Made by a program: the position numbers and the translations under genes. From Acidobacteriota bacterium (GTDB lineage: Bacteria > Acidobacteriota > Terriglobia > Bryobacterales > JACQDG01): a DNA stretch of 8,749 nt. The stretch covers positions 1 to 8,749 of the forward strand of contig JACQDG010000103.1 of assembly GCA_016201185.1 (NCBI GenBank), written 5' to 3'. The notes beneath the pieces were generated by a model, which ran no database searches, had not been told where the DNA came from, and worked only from the letters and a program-made list of their open reading frames with translations. Below are positions 1 to 5,640 of the stretch, piece after piece (positions within the stretch are counted from its first letter, which is position 1; every line of letters begins with the position of its first letter).

Positions 1-402
1 GGGCTTCAAATCGCGGTGGATGATGCCGTTCGCGTCGGCCTCCTCGAGCGCCGCCGCGATCTCGATCCCCAGATTCACGACTTCCTGTTCCGGCAGCAGC
101 CCCGCGGCCAGTTTCTGCGCCAGCGTGAGCCCCGCCACATACTCCATCGCCAAAAAGTCCACGCCTTCCTGCGTATCAAAATCGAAGATTGTGGCGATGT
201 TGGAGTGGCTCAGTTTGGCCAGCGTCAGGGCTTCTTTGCGGAAACGCTTGCGCGCCGATTCGTCGTGCAGCGTGCCGGAGGGGAGAATTTTGAGGGCGAC
301 GTCGCGGTCGAGACGCTCGTCGTGGGCGCGGTAGACTTCACCCATTCCGCCCGCGCCAATCTTTTCCAAGATGCGGTAGTGGCCAAGCGTCCGCCCGATC
401 AT
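1..402 (-). CDS. Serine/threonine protein kinase, N-terminal part (cut by window edge)
   Basis: Eukaryotic-like (Hanks-type) Ser/Thr kinase that would transfer phosphate from ATP to protein Ser/Thr residues. The 134 visible codons hold the N-lobe and the start of the C-lobe: the glycine loop GAGGMGEVY (residues 16-24), the ATP-binding lysine in VALKIL (K38), a probable helix-C glutamate (E57), the hinge around MEYVAG (86-91), and HRDLKP (129-134) with catalytic D131 at the very edge. The DFG motif and everything after it lie outside the window. In acidobacteria such kinases often continue into a membrane segment and TolB/WD40 repeats, which cannot be seen here. ATG at 402 is the likely start: the same frame has a stop four codons upstream, and a promoter lies just ahead. 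The gene is divergent from the phosphoesterase at 632. The kinase call is very secure; the substrate is unknown. Confidence 0.95.
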   Translation of the reverse strand, partial: MIGRTLGHYRILEKIGAGGMGEVYRAHDERLDRDVALKILPSGTLHDESARKRFRKEALTLAKLSHSNIATIFDFDTQEGVDFLAMEYVAGLTLAQKLAAGLLPEQEVVNLGIEIAAALEEADANGIIHRDLKP

Positions 403-426
403 GGCCGGAACTCAAACGCTGAGGCC

Positions 427-455
427 ATTCTAGGGCGCACTTACCGGCAAGTCAA
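427..455 (-). promoter_or_regulatory. Sigma-70-type promoter for the kinase gene
   Basis: On the minus strand, TTGACT (450-455) and TAGAAT (427-432) are separated by exactly 17 bases, close to the sigma-70 consensus. Transcription would start near 420, about 18 bases before the kinase ATG at 402. It overlaps the 3' end of the doubtful small ORF at 441-539. Confidence 0.65.
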
Positions 456-539
456 CGCGGTTTTCCCTGGCCGAGAAACGGCGTGTGCAAGTCCTTCTGG
501 TCGTCGGCCGAGGGAATGAAAAATTCGACGATCGGTCAT
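441..539 (-). CDS. Possible 32-residue small ORF with a strong ribosome binding site
   Basis: A short ORF lies in the divergent gap between the kinase and the phosphoesterase. Its attraction is the leader: AAGGAGGAG sits about 7 bases before the ATG at 539, the strongest Shine-Dalgarno in the window. The encoded peptide (MTDRRIFHSLGRRPEGLAHA and 12 more residues) has no recognisable domain. A different frame over the same bases reads more like protein (FFIPSADDQKDLHTPFLGQG, stop at 452-454) but lacks a start. Removing one T from the ATTTTTC run would join the ATG to that frame and give a 28-residue product. The gene may therefore be frameshifted, or the signal may be coincidence. No homologue is recognised. 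Confidence 0.3.
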   Translation of the reverse strand: MTDRRIFHSLGRRPEGLAHAVSRPGKTALTCR

Positions 540-631
540 GATATTTCTCCTCCTTGCGGTATGCGATGGTATATGAGGCTCTTGGAAAAATGGAAAGCTT
601 GTTTCCAGCAGGTGCCGGGGGGAATCCAAAC

Positions 632-1228
632 GTGAAGCTGCTGCTGTTTTCCGATATCCATCAGGACCTCGGGGCGCTGAAGATTCTGATGTCCACGCCG
701 GCTGATGTGTACATCGCCGCCGGGGACCTGGCCAACTGGAGCCGGGGCCTGGAGGAGTGCGGCCGCATCCTTAAGCCGCACGGGGAGAAGGTGTGGGTGC
801 TGCCGGGCAATCACGAATCGGCGCAGCAGATTGCGGCGCTGTGCGAAACATTCGGGCTGCGCAATTTTCACGAGCAGGCGTGGCGGGCCGGGAATTATTG
901 GATTGCCGGACTGGGCTACTCGAGTCCGACGCCTTTCGACACGCCAGGAGAATACACCGAGGAAGAGCTGGCCGCGCGGCTGGAAAAATTTGCCGGCCTG
1001 GAGCCGCTGATCCTGGTGTGCCACTCGCCGCCGTGGGGAACGGGCCTGGACCGCGTCGGTCTCAACCGGCACGCCGGCAGCCGGGCGGTGCTGGCGTTCG
1101 TCGAAAAGCACGCGCCGGAGTATTTTTTCTGCGGCCACATCCATGAGTGCGCCGGGGTGCAGGTCAGGATGGGGCGGACGCGGGCCGTCAACCTGGGGAA
1201 AAAGGGTTTCTTGCTCAGCGTCGACTAA
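632..1228 (+). CDS. Calcineurin-like metallophosphoesterase
   Basis: A small (198-residue) cytoplasmic phosphoesterase of the calcineurin-like, two-metal superfamily, resembling the Icc-related predicted phosphoesterases. All metal-binding motifs are present: D8-x-H10 (FSDIH), G31-D32, G59-N60-H61-E62, H131 in CHSPPWG, and G168-H169-I170-H171. It should hydrolyse a phosphomonoester or phosphodiester; the substrate cannot be read from the sequence. The frame is open back to a TTG at 554, but the family fold begins at the first strand (KLLLFSDIH), and GTG at 632 has GGGGGGA eight bases upstream, so 632 is chosen. No signal peptide is present. The gene is divergent from the kinase and its last 14 bases overlap the convergent mpg gene. 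No operon partner lies downstream on this strand. Confidence 0.9.
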   Translation: MKLLLFSDIHQDLGALKILMSTPADVYIAAGDLANWSRGLEECGRILKPHGEKVWVLPGNHESAQQIAALCETFGLRNFHEQAWRAGNYWIAGLGYSSPTPFDTPGEYTEEELAARLEKFAGLEPLILVCHSPPWGTGLDRVGLNRHAGSRAVLAFVEKHAPEYFFCGHIHECAGVQVRMGRTRAVNLGKKGFLLSVD

Positions 1229-1772
1229 CGAAGGGATTCTCTTTGATATAGAAGCGCAGGGGCCACTCGGCGCAGCGGGTGATGCCGACGCGCGGGGAGA
1301 CGGCGACGGGGACCGGCTCGCGGCGGCGCGGGGCGCGGACGACGAGCGAGCCGCGCGTGACGTCGCGGCCGTTGTGGCGGCGGGTAATGCCCATGTCCTG
1401 CGTCAGTTTTCCTGGCCCCGAGGGGCGGGTGCCGTTCAGGCCGAAGACCGGCTCGAGGGCCCGGACGAGCACGCAGCCTGCTTTTCCTTCCGGCTCGGCC
1501 ACGAGGTTCAGGCATTCGTGCATCCCATAAATCAGGTAGACATAAGCGTGACCCGGCGGGCCGAACAGGACCCTCGTGCGCGGGGTCAGACCGCGCCAGG
1601 CGTGGGCGGCCCGGTCTTCCACACCGAGGTAGGCCTCCGTCTCGACAATCTTGCCGACGCGGCGGCCGTGGCAGAGGTAGCAGCCCAAAAGATCGCGCGC
1701 CACTTCGACAACGGGGCGAGCGTAGAAGCGGCGGGGGAGTATCCTACCGAAGCTTGCGGCTGAGGACTTCAT
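1215..1772 (-). CDS. mpg: DNA-3-methyladenine glycosylase (AAG/MPG family)
   Basis: Base-excision repair enzyme that flips out and removes alkylated or deaminated purines (3-methyladenine, 7-methylguanine, hypoxanthine). At 185 residues it has the usual bacterial length. It aligns end to end with human AAG by eye: ETEAYLG carries the catalytic glutamate (E46, human E125) and Y48 (Y127), and H57 matches H136. YVYLIYG supplies Y79 and Y82 (Y159 and the intercalating Y162), N89 matches N169, and GPGKLTQ and the C-terminal RVGITR..EWPLRFYI match conserved segments. The ATG at 1772 lies inside the end of gatB, a 29-base overlap on the same strand, so the two are probably cotranscribed and translationally coupled; the Shine-Dalgarno is weak. 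The 3' end overlaps the convergent phosphoesterase by 14 bases. Confidence 0.95.
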   Translation of the reverse strand: MKSSAASFGRILPRRFYARPVVEVARDLLGCYLCHGRRVGKIVETEAYLGVEDRAAHAWRGLTPRTRVLFGPPGHAYVYLIYGMHECLNLVAEPEGKAGCVLVRALEPVFGLNGTRPSGPGKLTQDMGITRRHNGRDVTRGSLVVRAPRRREPVPVAVSPRVGITRCAEWPLRFYIKENPFVSRR

Positions 1773-3222
1773 TGACGACCGCCGGATTGGCCTGTCCGCG
1801 AGTGAGCTTCATCACCTGGCCCACGAAGAAGCCCAGCACGCCCTTCTTGCCGGCCTGATATTGCTCGACCTGCCTGGGGTTGGCGGCGAGGACCTCGTCC
1901 ACCAGCTTTTCGAGCTCACCGACGTCGCTGATCTGCTGGAGGCCATCGGCCTTCATGATCTCGGGGGCGGAACGGCCGGAGGCGAACATCTTGGCGAAGA
2001 CTTCTTTGGCCAGCTTGCCGGAAATCTGCCCGGACGTGCTGAGGACGATCAACTCGGCAAGGTTTGCGTCGGTGACCGGAGAGTCTTCGATCGACTTACC
2101 TGCTGCCTTCAGGGCGCCGGAGAGATCACCCGTCACCCAGTTAGCAGCAGCCTGCGGCTGGTTGCTCTTGACGGCTGTGCCCTCGAAATAGTCCGCGAGT
2201 TGCGGGCTTGACGTTAGTACCTGGGCATCGTATTCGCGAACGCAGTATGTGGCGACGAAGCGCTTGCGCTTGGCGGCGGGCAGTTCGGGCATCTGGGCGC
2301 GGATCTCGTCCAGCCATTGCTCGCCCACCACGAGCGGCAGCAGGTCGGGCTCGGGAAAATAGCGGTAGTCGTGGGCGTACTCTTTGGAACGCATGCCGGC
2401 CGTCTCGCCGGTGTCGGCGTTGAACAGCCGCGTCTCCTGATGGATGGTCCCGCCGCTTTCGATGATGGCGACCTGGCGCGCCACTTCGTAATCCAGCGCC
2501 TTTTGCAGGAACCGGAAGGAATTCAGGTTCTTGATCTCGGTTTTGACGCCGAAGGCATCCGTCCCGCGCGGCCGCACCGAAACGTTGGCGTCGCAGCGCA
2601 GGTGGCCCTTTTCCATGTCGCAGGTGGACACACCGACGTATTGCAGGATTTGCTTCAAATCGGTCAGGTAGGCATAAGCTTCGGCGGAGCTGCGAAGGTC
2701 GGGCTCGCCGACGATCTCGATAAGCGGCACGCCGCAGCGGTTCAGGTCGACGTAGCTGTACCGGTCCGAATCGGCGAAGCCGTCGTGGATGCTCTTGCCG
2801 GCATCGTCCTCCAGATGCACACGAGTGATACCGACGCGCTTGGTCGCGGCGTCGAGCGCGATGTCGAGCCAGCCGTGCTCGGCCAGGGGCCGGTCGAATT
2901 GCGAAATTTGGTAGCCCTTGGGCAGGTCGGGGTAAAAGTAATTTTTGCGGGCGAAGCGGGAGGAGCGGCGGACTTCGCAATTGAGCGCCAGCGCGGCGCG
3001 GACGGCCAGCGCGACGGCTTCGCGGTTCACCACGGGCAGCGCCCCCGGCAGCGCGAGGCAAACCGGACAGACCTGGCTGTTGGGGGCCGAGCCGAACTCG
3101 GTCGAGCAGCCGCAGAACAGCTTGGTGCGGGTCATCAACTGGACGTGGACTTCCAGGCCGATGACCGGCTCGTAGCGGGCTACAACTTCCGGGGGCGCGG
3201 CGATTGTTTCGGTGGAACCCAT
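1744..3222 (-). CDS. gatB: Aspartyl/glutamyl-tRNA amidotransferase subunit B
   Basis: GatB is the kinase and tRNA-binding subunit of GatCAB, which converts mischarged Glu-tRNA(Gln) and Asp-tRNA(Asn) to Gln-tRNA and Asn-tRNA in the cytoplasm. The 492-residue product is near the family's usual length. Landmarks are YEPVIGLEVHVQL (17-29), a four-cysteine set (C37, C39, C52, C55) of the zinc-binding kind, HLEDDAGK, DLNRCGVPLIEIV, GHLRCDANVSVRP, and the helical and YqeY-like C-terminal region ending in NPAVVNEVLSRKLR. The frame is open up to 3429, but ATG at 3222 has AAGGAG eight bases upstream and fits the family N-terminus, so the longer start is rejected. gatA and gatC are not in the window, so gatB is unlinked from them here. 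mpg follows with overlap. A second, truncated copy of this gene's 5' end lies at 5096-5233. Confidence 0.97.
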   Translation of the reverse strand: MGSTETIAAPPEVVARYEPVIGLEVHVQLMTRTKLFCGCSTEFGSAPNSQVCPVCLALPGALPVVNREAVALAVRAALALNCEVRRSSRFARKNYFYPDLPKGYQISQFDRPLAEHGWLDIALDAATKRVGITRVHLEDDAGKSIHDGFADSDRYSYVDLNRCGVPLIEIVGEPDLRSSAEAYAYLTDLKQILQYVGVSTCDMEKGHLRCDANVSVRPRGTDAFGVKTEIKNLNSFRFLQKALDYEVARQVAIIESGGTIHQETRLFNADTGETAGMRSKEYAHDYRYFPEPDLLPLVVGEQWLDEIRAQMPELPAAKRKRFVATYCVREYDAQVLTSSPQLADYFEGTAVKSNQPQAAANWVTGDLSGALKAAGKSIEDSPVTDANLAELIVLSTSGQISGKLAKEVFAKMFASGRSAPEIMKADGLQQISDVGELEKLVDEVLAANPRQVEQYQAGKKGVLGFFVGQVMKLTRGQANPAVVNEVLSRKLR

Positions 3223-3247
3223 CGGAGCTGCTCCTTGGAAGATTATA
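3127..3247 (-). repeat. Direct repeat copy 1: 5' end of gatB
   Basis: This segment (gatB promoter, ribosome binding site and first codons) has a partner in the same orientation at 5111-5233. The core 3127-3180 matches 5111-5164 at 50 of 54 positions. The rest is diverged but colinear: start codon, Shine-Dalgarno spacing of 8 and TATAAT are conserved. The region between the copies is the accessory segment with the PIN and membrane-protein genes. Confidence 0.85.
3231..3247 (-). promoter_or_regulatory. gatB -10 box and Shine-Dalgarno
   Basis: On the minus strand a perfect TATAAT (3242-3247) lies 19 bases before the gatB ATG, and AAGGAG (3231-3236) lies 8 bases before it. No convincing -35 hexamer is seen at 16-18 bases upstream. 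The same arrangement recurs in the truncated gatB copy at 5216-5233, which supports its being functional. Confidence 0.6.
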
Positions 3248-3263
3248 GCAGGGTGAAACCTCA

Positions 3264-3390
3264 CTACATCTGGAAGGCGACGTACATCAGTTTTCCGTCG
3301 CGCTCGATCTGCCAGGCCGCAGGAACACTTCGTCTTTGAGGAGCCCAGTGCAGATCTTATCGGCTTCGGGAAACGCAAGAAGCGCGCGCG
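3264..3390 (-). pseudogene. Possible remnant of a C-terminal coding segment upstream of gatB
   Basis: Two minus-strand frames here read like one protein tail broken by a frameshift. One frame gives ALLAFPEADKICTGLLKDEV followed by FLR; the other continues with AWQIERDGKLMYVAFQM and a TAG at 3264-3266, about 16 bases before the gatB -10 box. The switch would lie near 3318-3322. Amino-acid composition is protein-like, but no family is recognised and there is no start codon or ribosome binding site. It could be the 3' end of a gene that once preceded gatB. Confidence 0.25.
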
Positions 3391-3422
3391 GAGCGGGCTA
3401 AAACCGGTATACTGGGGGAGGC

Positions 3423-3572
3423 ATGACACTACGCTTCAGGAAGTTCAGGGGCGGCGCAATGTGGGCGGACACCAAGGAAGCCCATTCGCTCCAAGAGGCA
3501 GCGGAGGTCTACGTCGTGCTCCGCGGTCAGGGGTTCGCGGTCATCCCGTACGACGAGGGTGGCAAGGAGTAG
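3423..3572 (+). CDS. Hypothetical small protein (49 residues)
   Basis: The reading frame is ATG to TAG; the product begins MTLRFRKFRGGAMWADTKEA and ends FAVIPYDEGGKE. The second half looks like a small folded protein (helix around LQEAAEVYVVLRGQG, then a strand), but no family is recognised. GGGGGAGG lies almost against the first ATG, which is too close for ideal initiation. The internal ATG at 3459 has AGGGGCGG at better spacing and would give 37 residues. A TATACT hexamer at 3408-3413 could be a -10 box but lacks a -35 partner. It is divergent from gatB and alone on its strand. Confidence 0.35.
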   Translation: MTLRFRKFRGGAMWADTKEAHSLQEAAEVYVVLRGQGFAVIPYDEGGKE

Positions 3573-3692
3573 TGGATGAACCATGAGCAAAAACGCGTCC
3601 CCAAGCCATAGCGGATGATCGCCATCGAAACGAGATGATCGCGAACCGCCTCATCAAAGCCATCGAAGCCGGGCACTTTCGGTCTGCTGCGT

Positions 3693-3710
3693 CGTAATCA
3701 TCGTAATCAT
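3693..3710. repeat. Two tandem copies of a 9-bp unit
   Basis: CGTAATCAT occurs twice in direct succession (3693-3701, 3702-3710). It is short and lies outside any gene; no function is evident. Confidence 0.6.
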
Positions 3711-3755
3711 CGCCCTACCTTTTCCCCGTCAGGCGCGGACAGCGGCGGCAAGGGG

Positions 3756-3771
3756 CGGGCGAAACCGCCCG
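3756..3771. repeat. GC-rich inverted repeat downstream of the PIN-like gene
   Basis: CGGGCG, loop AAAC, CGCCCG form a perfect 6-bp stem about 70 bases past the stop codon of the minus-strand PIN-like gene. No T-run follows on either strand, so a role as intrinsic terminator is doubtful. Confidence 0.4.
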
Positions 3772-3843
3772 ACGGACAGCTTTTCCTGCCGGCGCGCCAT
3801 TTGCATGTTTCTACACCCCGGCATGCGCCGATGGCGAGTACCC

Positions 3844-4707
3844 TCAGGACGCCAAACTGTTAACAAACTCTGAGTACAAGAGAACCTGCGGCGCCTGAGG
3901 ACTTCCTTCGGTCCGATCCACGAAATTCCTGTCGAGCGTGAGCATGTGGATTCTTCGATCGCAGAAGTAGAAAAGCTGTTGCGCATCGTCCCAGTCGCCG
4001 AGATGCCTCTTGTCGTGAAAGTCATAGTTCGGGTTCTTAGCCTGGTCAGACAACCAGAAATGGTACCGGTAGGCGGCATCGAGACGAGAACTCAACTTTT
4101 CGCAATGTTCGGTGTAGGGAGTCAAACCGCATTGATGGAGAATCCAAGCGGACAGCCCGGTCGAATCACTACGTATGATAATGCCGTCCCGAAGGCCTTG
4201 TAGGAGATTCGCGTATTCCAGCCGGGTTGAACTTTCAAATAGGTCGAAGTGGTCCAGGTCGAAGACGATGATCTGATTCTTCCGTGGCAGCTTGACACCT
4301 TCTTTTAGCTCTATCTTGTTCCGGGCAACAAGGATGGCGTCGAGCACGGCGGAAATCTGCTCGCTCAGGGGTATCGCCGGGCGTCCGTCGAGTTCAGCCT
4401 TTGGGGCGGCGTCAACTCCCAGGACGTGTTTGATGGTGAAGATCGGGGGCTTCTCGAGAAGAACGGCGTCTCGTTTCCAACGGAGCACCCGGAGAGGCTC
4501 TCTGTTTTGTTCCCAGTACTGGTCCTCGCCACGGCTAAGTCTGACCAGTAGCTCTTTCCAAGTGACCCACGAGACGCAGCAACGGTAGGTGTGGCGGATG
4601 TACTTCGTCAGGCGTCTCCAATCATCGCGATTGATGTTACCTTTTTTCTTTACCACTTCGAGGCAAATGCTTGTGTCGAAGAACAGCAAGGGCTTTAGGA
4701 ACGGCAT
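3844..4707 (-). CDS. PIN-like domain nuclease, probable
   Basis: A 287-residue soluble protein with PIN-like features: an N-terminal strand ending in an acidic residue (LLFFDTS, D11), a second acidic residue in TWKELL (E52), a cluster GDWDDAQ (D238, D240, D241), and MLTLDRNF (D259) near the C-terminus. This spacing matches the metal-binding acids of PIN nucleases, which usually cut RNA; VapC toxins have about half this length, so it is a larger PIN-like type. The frame is open to a GTG at 4755, but ATG at 4707 begins right before the first strand and lies 2 bases after the stop (4710-4712) of the membrane-protein frame, pointing to coupled translation. The gene is visibly more AT-rich than the flanking housekeeping genes, which suggests horizontal transfer. 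Whether it is a toxin, defence effector or RNA-processing enzyme cannot be read here. Confidence 0.7.
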   Translation of the reverse strand: MPFLKPLLFFDTSICLEVVKKKGNINRDDWRRLTKYIRHTYRCCVSWVTWKELLVRLSRGEDQYWEQNREPLRVLRWKRDAVLLEKPPIFTIKHVLGVDAAPKAELDGRPAIPLSEQISAVLDAILVARNKIELKEGVKLPRKNQIIVFDLDHFDLFESSTRLEYANLLQGLRDGIIIRSDSTGLSAWILHQCGLTPYTEHCEKLSSRLDAAYRYHFWLSDQAKNPNYDFHDKRHLGDWDDAQQLFYFCDRRIHMLTLDRNFVDRTEGSPQAPQVLLYSEFVNSLAS

Positions 4708-4709
4708 CT

Positions 4710-5082
4710 TTATTTGGCAGCGATGGTGGCAGCGCTTACCCCGGCGATGAGCCACCTGAGCGCGAAGGCCCTAATGAAGTCGATCCGCGCCGCGATCAGG
4801 TCAACGACAACCGTGACCGGGATGAAAATGACGAGGCCGGGCCACCAGGAAAACAGATGCACGCCAAGCCAAACTTCGACTCCCACCGAGGCTACTGCGA
4901 TCAGCTGCGATCAGCTTGACGGCGAGGAACAGGATGTAGTATGTCCCTGGACGGGTCAATTCGAGCACTGATATTCGGGCTGCTCCCACCAACCTTGACG
5001 GCTTCGTAAAGTTCAGGTGTGCAAGTTGAAGAAGCGCGCAGCCGGCGCAGAAGAAGCAGTACTTCAGGAGCACCGCCGTCAC
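4710..5082 (-). pseudogene. Small four-helix membrane protein gene, frame broken by a 10-bp tandem duplication
   Basis: As it stands the frame from GTG at 5082 gives 93 codons and stops at 4801. Collapsing the 10-bp tandem repeat at 4895-4914 restores one open frame of exactly 120 codons ending with TAA at 4710-4712, 2 bases before the PIN-like gene. The restored protein is hydrophobic, with probable membrane segments near residues 2-22, 47-70, 78-95 (GLVIFIPVTVVVDLIAA) and 103-119 (FALRWLIAGVSAATIAA). No family is recognised. The GTG overlaps the stop of the leader ORF at 5079-5207 (GTGA), so translation may be coupled; an alternative GTG three codons further in has GAGGGG eight bases upstream. 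Intact reading on both sides of the repeat supports a real gene and a recent or reversible frameshift. Confidence 0.65.
4895..4914. repeat. 10-bp perfect tandem duplication inside the membrane-protein gene
   Basis: CTGCGATCAG is present twice head to tail (4895-4904 and 4905-4914), and the period continues for two more bases. Ten bases is not a multiple of three, so one unit shifts the frame. Removing a unit joins two long open frames. Confidence 0.9.
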
Positions 5083-5207
5083 CCCTCGCCCGCTTCTACA
5101 CCAACGTGAGGCGGGTCATCAACTGCACGTGCACTTCCAGCCCGATCACCGGCTCGTAGCGGGCCAAGGACCTCCGATGTTGCTGTCGCCTCTTCGGTCA
5201 AGGCCAT
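5079..5207 (-). pseudogene. Truncated gatB 5' copy, frameshifted; also a 42-codon leader ORF
   Basis: From the ATG at 5207 the first 13 codons (MALTEEATATSEV) match the start of the resident GatB (MGSTETIAAPPEV). One extra base then shifts the frame. The gatB frame continues as LARYEPVIGLEVHVQLMTR and ends shortly after at TAG (5096-5098), where similarity to gatB stops. Read from its own ATG, the ORF instead has 42 codons and ends in TGA at 5079-5081, overlapping the GTG start of the membrane-protein gene. It has AGGAG eight bases before the ATG. It cannot make GatB. It may serve as a translated leader for the downstream pair, or be only a scar. Confidence 0.8.
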
Positions 5208-5233
5208 GCAAAAAGCTCCTGAGAGAGATTATA
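5111..5233 (-). repeat. Direct repeat copy 2: displaced 5' end of gatB
   Basis: Partner of 3127-3247 in the same orientation. The 54-base core (5111-5164) differs from copy 1 at four positions only, and all four are synonymous third positions (three Val codons and one Gly codon, each C in copy 1 and G in copy 2). Homology ends abruptly near 5110 on one side and just beyond the TATAAT on the other. Confidence 0.85.
5216..5233 (-). promoter_or_regulatory. Captured gatB-type -10 box and Shine-Dalgarno
   Basis: On the minus strand TATAAT (5228-5233) lies 20 bases before the ATG at 5207, and AGGAG (5216-5220) lies 8 bases before it, as in the functional gatB leader. No clear -35 is seen. It is well placed to drive the leader ORF, the membrane-protein gene and the PIN-like gene. 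Confidence 0.55.
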
Positions 5234-5262
5234 GCCGAGCGGCAGGCGGGCCTGTGTCCCGC

Positions 5263-5284
5263 GCGGCCGGTAGCGACTGGCCGC
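5263..5284. repeat. Inverted repeat between gatB copy 2 and mntA
   Basis: GCGGCCGGT, loop AGCG, ACTGGCCGC can form a 9-bp stem with one G-T pair. It lies in the divergent gap between the captured gatB promoter and mntA, about 30 bases behind the TATAAT. It could be an operator-like site or mere structure. The following plus-strand bases are only mildly T-rich. Confidence 0.4.
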
Positions 5285-5337
5285 TGCTTCTTGGCCTTGA
5301 CGTCAGGCATAATAGTGGCAGGACCTTAGAGCCCATA

Positions 5338-5640
5338 ATGCGCCTTGGAATGATCGAGGTGGACGAGAGCAAACTGGCTGCGATCTGCCGGCGCTACGGC
5401 GTGCGGGAGCTCTCCGTCTTTGGATCGGCGGCACGGGGAGAGATGCGGCCCGACAGCGACATCGACTTGCTGGTCGAATTCCTTCCGGAGGCCGAACCGG
5501 GACTGCTGGACCACGCCGGGCTGATGCTGGATCTGTCCGAATTACTTGGCCGGAAAGTGGACCTGGTCTCCAAAAACGGCCTCAAACCTCTCATTCGCGA
5601 TTCCGTGATTCAGGACGCGCGGCGACTCTATGCGGCGTGA
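5338..5640 (+). CDS. mntA: MNT-domain nucleotidyltransferase antitoxin (MntA type)
   Basis: A minimal nucleotidyltransferase of 100 residues. The fold signature is complete: FGSAARGE (28-35), the DSDIDLLV motif with catalytic D41 and D43, and a third acidic residue in KVDLV (D75). In characterised MntA/HepT systems the enzyme transfers AMP to a tyrosine of the HEPN toxin and so neutralises it. The frame is open upstream to 5206, but that part overlaps gatB copy 2 and lacks protein character; ATG at 5338 fits the family N-terminus. The ribosome binding site is weak. A second ATG at 5350 is possible. The stop overlaps the start of hepT by 11 bases, the usual two-gene arrangement. All catalytic residues are present, so the antitoxin looks functional although its toxin frame is broken. 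Confidence 0.88.
   Translation: MRLGMIEVDESKLAAICRRYGVRELSVFGSAARGEMRPDSDIDLLVEFLPEAEPGLLDHAGLMLDLSELLGRKVDLVSKNGLKPLIRDSVIQDARRLYAA

Larger units (their letters stand above)
3573..3843. other. Gene-free spacer between the small ORF and the PIN-like gene
   Basis: No convincing gene is seen. Plus-strand fragments are present: an 11-codon ORF starting at 3576 overlaps a different frame that reads ADDRHRNEMIANRLIKAIEA and ends GHFRSAAS at a TAA near 3696. This suggests degraded coding sequence, but without a recognisable family. The stretch also holds a 9-bp tandem repeat (3693-3710) and a GC-rich hairpin (3756-3771). Confidence 0.4.

Noticed and set aside
1143..1763. 206-codon plus-strand ORF opposite mpg
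   Set aside because: It is antisense to a convincing mpg with all catalytic residues; its sequence is not protein-like.
2317..3339. Long plus-strand ORF (340 codons) opposite gatB
   Set aside because: It lies antisense to a clearly conserved gatB, has no domain, and its composition is that of a GC-rich antisense shadow.
3756..3771. Hairpin as an intrinsic terminator of the PIN-like gene
   Set aside because: There is no T-run after the stem on either strand, and it lies about 70 bases beyond the stop.
4707..4755. Upstream GTG (4755) as start of the PIN-like gene
   Set aside because: The extra 16 residues are basic and lie over the end of the membrane-protein frame; ATG at 4707 begins right at the fold and follows that frame's stop by 2 bases.
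5297..5313. TTGACG and CATAAT before mntA as a promoter
   Set aside because: The hexamers are only 5 bases apart, far from the 16-18 needed. CATAAT alone may be a -10 box but has no -35 partner.
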